Source of the DNA: Macrobrachium rosenbergii
Taxonomy: Eukaryota; Arthropoda; Malacostraca; Decapoda; Palaemonidae
Length of the DNA: 64,000 nucleotides
Assembly (NCBI RefSeq): GCF_040412425.1
Contig: NC_089777.1
Location: forward strand, 32,281,537-32,345,536
Reading direction: 5' to 3'
The notes below the pieces were generated by a model. It had not been told where the DNA came from. It worked only from the letters and a program-made list of their open reading frames with translations, and searched no databases. Shown piece by piece: positions 52,841 to 64,000 of the stretch (position 1 is its first letter; each line of letters starts with the position of its first letter). A program made the translations under genes and the position numbers.

Positions 52841-53810
52841 TAGCAGAGGTTAATTTTGAACGTAACTCACAGGGACTGTATGTTAGCAAATCTGAAAACC
52901 AGCTATTATGTTCAAGAAAGTGGTTTTTATCTCCGAACAGGTAAAATGGGGTGTTTTTCGTTGCTAATCTCGATTATCAGTGCAAAACTGCAGTAAATCG
53001 CAATTTGCATATCTTGCCAAATGTTTGCGACCAGTAAAATTACTTGTACGTTCAGTGTTTTCTTTTGTCTAATATAACTGACCTTACAAGATGAAAGGGG
53101 TTTTTTGAGTTATTAGTGAAAGGCTGTAAATGTTGACCGGTTGTTTATCAGTATTTTGGCCTTGTTATCACTGGTGTTGTAAAACAATGACACGTTCAAA
53201 TAAACGGATAAATAGTTCTGCATTCGTAGAGACGTATTTGTAAACAGTATATACGTACCAATACTGAAATGATTTTGTTTTAAAATCTTGTGTGGTGTAA
53301 TATGCCGGTATACTGAGCTCGGAACATGTACTGTAGATAATGGTAATTGAGCACCATTAACCAGCTCGTAAATAATTGTTAGTATTTTTATTAGTCAAAG
53401 TGTTCGTAATAGTAGTATTAATAGTGTAGCAAAGATTTGCATCTCTTGTCATTTTATACGTCTGGAATAATAAATTTTGTTAAAATCTTTTCTTCAATTT
53501 CCCAAGTTATGAACAAAAAATTAGGCGGAAATGTACTGAATACTGGGTCAGAACTGCTGTAAGCCATCATAGGGATATGAAATGCTGTATAAGTAACAAT
53601 AATAATATACTTTTAGATTTAAGGATCAAACGATAATCGCTGAAGAGAACATGCTAGAGGCTAAATAACTTACTCTGACCTAATGTATTTGGATTTGAAT
53701 CTCGCCAACGAGGTTTGGATTTTGTTTTTATTTATTTCCCACGATCTAAGGCTTGTAGAGATAACCGTTTCCAACCACCGCCCAACCCAACTCCAATCCC
53801 TAGCAACAAA
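52835..53810. other. AT-rich stretch, no recognised gene
   Basis: No arrays and no notable frame. Confidence 0.55.
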
Positions 53811-53812
53811 AC

Positions 53813-53904
<92 letters not shown>

Positions 53905-53952
53905 TGTATATATATATATATATAATAAAATAATAATAATAATAATAATAAT
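53811..53952. repeat. (TA)n then (AAT)n compound microsatellite
   Basis: About 46 TA units, an ACTGTATA interruption, more TA, then about 8 AAT units (53930-53952). Confidence 0.96.
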
Positions 53953-53998
53953 GTGAGGAAATCACAAAGGTAAGAAGTCGTAGTGGCTATTAAAAATC
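53953..53998 (+). mobile_element. Family C remnant (weak)
   Basis: AAGAAGTCGTAGTGGCTATTA resembles the family C core, with the expected order of words but several mismatches. It starts directly after the AAT array. Confidence 0.3.
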
Positions 53999-54584
53999 CT
54001 TATTACTGAAATGTCATTAGTTATCTTGTTAGCTCTTTGACTGAGAGTTTCTAAAAGCAATGACGCGAAAATGGGTTTCTCGTCCGTTTTTTGAAGGTAA
54101 ACTATTGAATATTTTCAAAAGTGATTAACTTAGTTTACAGAATAAACACTTTGGTCTACCCATTATCATTAAAGGAATTCCTTAGTTACTCAGTACCGGG
54201 GTTGTTCAACGCTGAGTTTATTCAGTGAAAAATAAAAAAAATAAAAAAATCTTAAAAATATGAAAATAAGCACTTTTCACCACAGCCTTCCATAGTCTTA
54301 ACTCCATCTTATTTTTTCCCTCAAGTTATTGCAAATTTTGTGTAGAAAAAAACACAGTAAAACTTATTTTTCATAGAAAGGGAAGTAAGAGGCGAAAGCC
54401 GCGTTAAAGCTGCATAGCACTGCGTGGAAAGCTGAATACAAGAAAACGGGCTTCTGCACTTTTATCCAGCAGGCGTTTCATTCAAAATGTGATTTTATAA
54501 ACGAAATACTACATGCAATCTCATACGCATGTAAAGTATTTGAATACTTAATACAGACGTAGAGACTCAAACATTTTTACACAC

Positions 54585-54586
<2 letters not shown>
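53999..54586. other. AT-rich stretch, no recognised gene
   Basis: Nothing nameable. Confidence 0.5.

Positions 54587-54656
<70 letters not shown>
54587..54656. repeat. (GA)n microsatellite
   Basis: About 35 perfect units. Confidence 0.98.
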
Positions 54657-54659
<3 letters not shown>

Positions 54660-54917
54660 AAGAGATACATGTATGCTAAGGTTAATGGAAACCTGTCAGT
54701 ATATGCATTTTCAATAGTAACAAGGAACTCTTAACTTCTCGATTTCCTCGTACAAGTTTGGATAGGCTTAAAACTAAAGCCTATATCAGCGCCAGAAATA
54801 AACGCAGAAGTTATCACCTTCTACAGTAGGGTTCGGGAAGGTGAAAGCCTCTTCATTTATTTCAGGCTTGAGGTGATCTAGGTCGACCTCGGTGGTGATA
54901 AAAGTACTCAAAAAAAG

Positions 54918-54995
54918 TGCAAGGATGTCGAGGGGTGAAAGGGTCATTGTGGCCATTAAGAACGTGTTTATATCTGGTGAAAGTGACCGGCAGAT
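54918..54995 (+). mobile_element. Family C dispersed element, diverged copy
   Basis: GATGTCGAGGGGTGAAAGGG, TCATTGTGGCCATTAAGAAC and TATATCTGGTGAAAGTGACC follow the same order as the copy at 48256-48354 read on its minus strand. Confidence 0.45.
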
Positions 54996-55135
54996 TCTAT
55001 GCTGCCTAAATGCCTTCCAATTTAATTTACTAATGTTCTATTTTTCAAGTATGCTTACAGAGTCAGCCTTACTTATTTGACATAACATCTCTAATGTTGC
55101 TTCCCGTACAGTGAAGTTAGGGCATCTATATGCAA

Positions 55136-55244
<109 letters not shown>

Positions 55245-55307
55245 CACCATATGATTTACCTTCATAGGGAGTGCACCAGTTGTTAGCCCTCCTGTTCTCA
55301 ACAAATT

Positions 55308-56660
<1,353 letters not shown>

Positions 56661-56675
56661 ACACACACACACACA

Positions 56676-56743
<68 letters not shown>
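56661..56743. repeat. (CA)n(TA)n compound microsatellite
   Basis: About 8 CA units, GCA, then about 32 TA units. Confidence 0.97.
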
Positions 56744-56744
<1 letters not shown>

Positions 56745-57005
56745 GAGCTAGTTAGCGCGCGCTACATGCGCTGGAACTCGGCGCTGCTATCTCCCTTACC
56801 CTCCCAGTCCCCTACCAACCCAGCCCCACCCGGGGCGGACAAACAGGTTTGCAGAAGGGGGGGTGGATGTCTCCCTTACCCTCCCGTTCCCCTATCCGGG
56901 AGGGACAAACCAGTTTGCAGGTGGTGGGTGGCTGTGTCATGTCTCCCCTAATGTCACCCGGGGGAGGACAAACAAGATCAGATCCACTCGGATTTTATTA
57001 TTATA
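56744..57005 (+). mobile_element. GC-rich three-unit element between (TA)n arrays
   Basis: After CGAGCTAGTTAGCGCGCGCT come three related units beginning TCTCCC at 56790, 56870 and 56942 (about 80, 72 and 58 bases). They share a G/C-rich centre (CCCGGG or CCGGGAGGG) and GGACAAAC. The first two also share CTTACCCTCCC and GTTTGCAG. The segment ends CTCGGATTTTATTATTATAG at a (TA)n array. Short internal tandem units next to a microsatellite are known in non-autonomous Helentron- or pearl-like elements, but no diagnostic end is proven. Confidence 0.5.
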
Positions 57006-57006
57006 G

Positions 57007-60320
<3,314 letters not shown>

Positions 60321-60369
<49 letters not shown>
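60321..60369. repeat. (CT)n microsatellite
   Basis: About 24 perfect units, then short CA. Confidence 0.98.
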
Positions 60370-60377
<8 letters not shown>

Positions 60378-62354
60378 ACACCTCACTAAAGAATGCCGAA
60401 TAGCCAACATGGCACTGTGTGAAATACCACGATCACAGCAACATTATTTATTCATTCTGGTGACTCCTAATGATTCACTGCGGCCAGTTGCTACTTATGT
60501 TAAATTTCCAAGGTTGGTTGCAAGTTTCAGCAGATTGAATTTATTTACTCCTCTGGCTAACGCTGATTACCTCCAAGGCAAATAGTTTCTCCCAAGGGCC
60601 ACAAGAAAAAGCTAGCTTCTCGTTAAGTTGTCATGAATGAAATGAACAAGGTTGAATTGAATGACCTGCCACTTTCACTATTTCATCCAGGAATGTGTTT
60701 TTACAATGTTTCATTATTTTCCTCTGGCTATTTTCTACGATTACTTATGAAGATAAGATGGCTGGTGAAACACTAAACTACTGACTCAGTCTCCAGCCAG
60801 AGACCAATGTCAGTTCGGCCGTGCTCATTTAGACTTTCTCCGGGGTAGAGTGCCTTATTTACTTTTGGATACTGGTCCAAAGCTTCAAAGTCAAGGTTTG
60901 CTAGGTGACAATTAGTACTAAGATAAAGACGGTATTGAAAATATAAAAAAAAAAAACGGTGATTTGTATAATTTTGTAAGAACTACAGCTGTCGCCTTTC
61001 TAGTTTTATCAGGATTTTATATTACACATTTAATGTTTATGACTATAATGATAATTATCAGAAATGACAGTGAGTTTTGAATTTTAAAATGCATCTCAGC
61101 CTCTGCTCCCAAATGATGATCTCTATTGTTGTGGGCCCATTTTCTCTATTCTATTTTGCTGCATAATGACCAGCTACTGATTAAATTTGAAAAGTTTTTT
61201 CAATCTTTCCTTCACGGTTACCATTTTATTGATATCTATAAGACAAACAATAAGCATTAAGATTCCTTTAGATTTAGCTTATATGTACTCGGAAAAATTA
61301 GAATGTTTCTGCAATACCATTACACAAATCTATCCTCTTCATTTATTTACAAAAAATACTGGAAATTAAAAGACGATAATCATCAAACTTTACCCACCAG
61401 GCAACTAATTCGCAAAAAAAAAAAAAAAATCTCCGAAGAAATCGGAAAAAAGATCTTTCTGATCAACAGGAAATAAGGAGAATGGAGACGACACAGTCCG
61501 CAGACGAGACAAACTGTTAAATATCCCTGTTCCCCCGCAGACGCCATTCCATTCTTCACCTACAGATAAACTCCGTGAGGTGCCATATAACACGGGCGGG
61601 CTTAGCCACATCCTGTCCTCGCGAGAAAGGGTATTCATGTTCAGTAACCAATCTGGCCGATGCGTCGGCCAGTGTCCCTTGTGAGATGCCCCTTGTGGTG
61701 AGGCCGTTATCTCGGACACGAGCTCAGAGCGGGTACTGAACAATGCCAACGCGCGCACCGCCAGGTATGACAAAGAGAGGGGCCATTTTTCCTTTCTTTT
61801 TTATCTCTCTCATGATCCAGTAGCGCTGTATTTGTTTACATAAATGTCGAGGAGAGTGACTGCTCTTATTTTAAGATATAAAACTTGTGAATAAATACCC
61901 AAACATTACTTGTAGCTTTGATTATCCTTTTCCAGAGGAGTTTTGATTTGGATATAATCAGGGTTTTAATTCTTCAGATCTGCTAATCATACCAGTTTCA
62001 AATAAAAGTCATTTATGAATTGTTTATAAGAAGACAATACAACATGTGATTCTTAGGTTCAAAGATTAGACAAAAATATGCGGGTATTTGGGCAATTTTT
62101 GAAGAATCAGAGAGAAAGCAGATGTATTTCTTAAATTTTGCTATTATTTCTCAAGATGATATTCGTTACATGAAAAAAAATTAGTTTACAGATAGACTGG
62201 ATTGTCACCTACGCACTAACGGAAGTAGCAGTTTCTGCAATGATGTAAATAGGACGATCAGCCCTTTCATCTTATGAAAAAGGTAATAATCATTTTCTCG
62301 CTTATTTGTTATGTAATGTGTACAATATTGTACGATAAAAAATCTAATGGATAT
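60370..62354. other. Unique stretch, no recognised gene
   Basis: A run of about 16 A lies at 61414-61429. 61440-61780 is GC-balanced with a minus frame open for 122 codons (61405-61773) that starts in GC-rich sequence and ends in the A-run translation. No domain is recognised, and a chance or transposon frame is likely. Confidence 0.4.
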
Positions 62355-62376
62355 TCTCTCTCTCTCTCTCTCTCTC
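62355..62376. repeat. (CT)n microsatellite
   Basis: About 11 units, directly before the flanking repeat of an insertion. Confidence 0.95.
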
Positions 62377-62393
62377 AGACCTTGTGAACGCGA

Positions 62394-62637
62394 AGAGGTA
62401 TATAAAACTTAGCTCGAGGACCTAGCTCTGGGACCTACGAGGTCATTCAGAGCTGAAAATAATGTCAAAATGATTGTTAGGAGAAGGTGGAAAGTAAGAT
62501 GGAAGGAAAAGAACGGAGGTACAGTAAAAGGAATGAAAGGGACTGCAGCTAGTGCCCGTAGAGACACTGCAAATAGCCTTAATTAATGCCTACGGTGCAT
62601 CGTATCAGGTGCACTGACGGCACTAACCTCTGCGTGG
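62394..62637 (+). mobile_element. Short insertion flanked by 13-bp direct repeats
   Basis: A segment of about 244 bases lies between identical 13-mers CTTGTGAACGCGA at 62381-62393 and 62638-62650, as expected for a target-site duplication. It contains GACCTAGCTCTGGGACCTAC, GAGGTCATTCAGAGCTGAAA, GTACAGTAAAAGGAATGAAA and GGTGCACTGACGGCACTA. The ends show AGAGGT and ACCTCT near the two edges. I recall the body as a frequent decapod repeat. There is no open frame. Duplication length and size suggest a SINE or other LINE-mobilised element. Confidence 0.7.
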
Positions 62638-62650
62638 CTTGTGAACGCGA

Positions 62651-64000
62651 GTTCAGTGCTTTATACAACGAAAATGATCATCTCTTTAGCCTGGTCTGAT
62701 GGAATTCTCTTGCTTTTTTTATATTTTTAACCTTTTTTGTGTGTTTTATCAACAAGTGTCAGAGCTAATGTACGCGCAAGAACACGCATGCAAACCTGCC
62801 TCGCTTCTTAAAAGCAAATTGCCTGAAACATCTGACGGCAACAATTCATCCAATTATATGGCGAGTTACAGAGAGCAAAGATAAGTAGTTTTTTTTTATT
62901 TAGTTTAGAGGTTTGAAAGGCATCGCAGATGAGCTTTATTCTCGTTGAATATGATAAAGGTATATAAAATCCACTGCTTGGATTACCGCACATGAAAAAA
63001 ATAACACTAAGAAATATATGTTAGTATTATAGGCGCTAGTCATCCGTTTTATGACTTCTTAAAAGATTTCTTTAAAAGAATATCAACATATAATTAATTG
63101 TTAAATACGGGTAATTATATATTTATTTAGCTAATTAACTGATATAATACAGGAAGTATCAAAATGAAGGTGAAACATACTAAAATTGACCAGAAATCTT
63201 TTTTTTTTTTTAAATGTAAAGATAAATATATCGACATACACGTGACAACTAAATGAAGTGTAGCAGCATATTTTTAATCTGAGAGAAGCACGAGTTATGA
63301 ACACAGAAATATGTATTAGCATTTCATCTTTATGTTAGTATAATTATAGACGTTCCCACTTTTTTCAAAAGTACACATTTGAGCCGGGCAATTGCCTCAT
63401 ACGTAAAACGTAAGGTGGTAGAAATATGACATGATCTAATATGTCACACATCAAGAGCGGTGTCAGTACAAGTGTCGCAGGCAGGTGTCTAATGACAGGG
63501 AGAGATTAATTAATCACTGAATTAATATTACTTGGCGCATTTGCTGAGTCTTCTCTATTGGAAGATTCGACTGAGCATGGCGGGGGAGTTGTAAGAGGGA
63601 TAAGGATATACCGAATGGAATTGGACTGAAATTTTCAAATGGAAAATTTTACAGAAATCAAAACAGAAAATTATCAAAAAAGAACATTAAAGAGTACTAA
63701 TAAATGAGATGAGGACACAAGGGTGTTAAATTGTTGCATCATAATACAGCATTATCTATTATGCTAATGCGATAAAATTTGGCATTTTATAATCACAACA
63801 CTGACCGATACTGAAGACAAGAAAGACTGGCCTCTGAATATTAGAAATGCTATCAGAATCAGGAATGGCAGAAGCAAAAAGAAAATACTATAAATGAACA
63901 GAGTATACGACAATGAAGAAGCTTTACTGCTCGTCTAGTGAACCCACAATATTGAAGAGGAATTATGGTATTTCCACTGGGTCAATGACAGCATAACTGG
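62651..64000. other. Right-edge region without a recognised gene
   Basis: AT-rich unique DNA with short T and A runs (for example 63200-63212). No frame above about 65 codons and no array. Confidence 0.55.

Noticed and set aside
61405..61773. 122-codon minus-strand gene
   Set aside because: The frame ends inside an A-run translation, has no domain, and lies in a GC-balanced patch where chance frames are longer.

Overview
The window looks like intergenic or intronic DNA from a decapod crustacean, probably a shrimp. The basis is an AT-rich background, a very dense load of perfect dinucleotide arrays ((TA)n, (GA)n, (TG)n) with some (AAT)n, and several dispersed elements that I recall, from memory and without a search, from decapod genomic sequence. 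By hand tally the simple repeats make up roughly 9% of the 64 kb. Nothing looks prokaryotic, and I recognise no complete protein-coding gene, tRNA, rRNA or snRNA gene. Most long open frames are translations of the repeats (Ser-Leu, Arg-Glu, Tyr-Ile or Asn runs) and carry no gene information.

Layout. 1-5.9 kb: AT-rich sequence with two simple arrays, a 181-codon open frame of unknown meaning and a small perfect hairpin. 5.9-7.9 kb: a purine-rich domain packed with (GA)n arrays, all in the same orientation. 8-11.5 kb: an (AAT)n array and a 43-bp minisatellite. 11.5-12.3 kb: a GC-richer block holding the best minus-strand exon candidate. 12.6-14.5 kb: a chain of (TA)n arrays alternating with tRNA-like SINE fragments and one GC-rich element. 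14.7-15.4 kb: a hairpin-rich element with an exact-length 224-bp tandem duplication. 15.4-33 kb: mostly unique AT-rich DNA with scattered arrays, a 40-bp minisatellite with higher-order structure (19.4-20.0 kb) and a duplicated module (27.5-28.1 kb). 33.6-39 kb: a palindromic SINE head, a spacerless palindrome of about 160 bp, a 33-bp minisatellite, a GC island ending in a good splice donor and a short tandem duplication. 40-45 kb: AT-rich DNA, one plus-strand exon candidate near 43.2 kb and a 28-bp tandem repeat. 45-58.5 kb: the densest (TA)n region, with a full-length tRNA-derived SINE at about 48 kb, a family found in inverted and direct copies, and a GC-rich three-unit repeat between two (TA)n arrays. 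58.5-64 kb: mostly unique, with one insertion bounded by 13-bp direct repeats.

The main theme is the coupling of retro-elements and microsatellites. Several tRNA-like elements end exactly where a (TA)n array begins, and elements often sit between two arrays. Three candidate exons are given at low confidence, each resting on splice signals, composition and open frames. No defence system, operon or other multi-gene system is visible, and I recognised no viral insertion.
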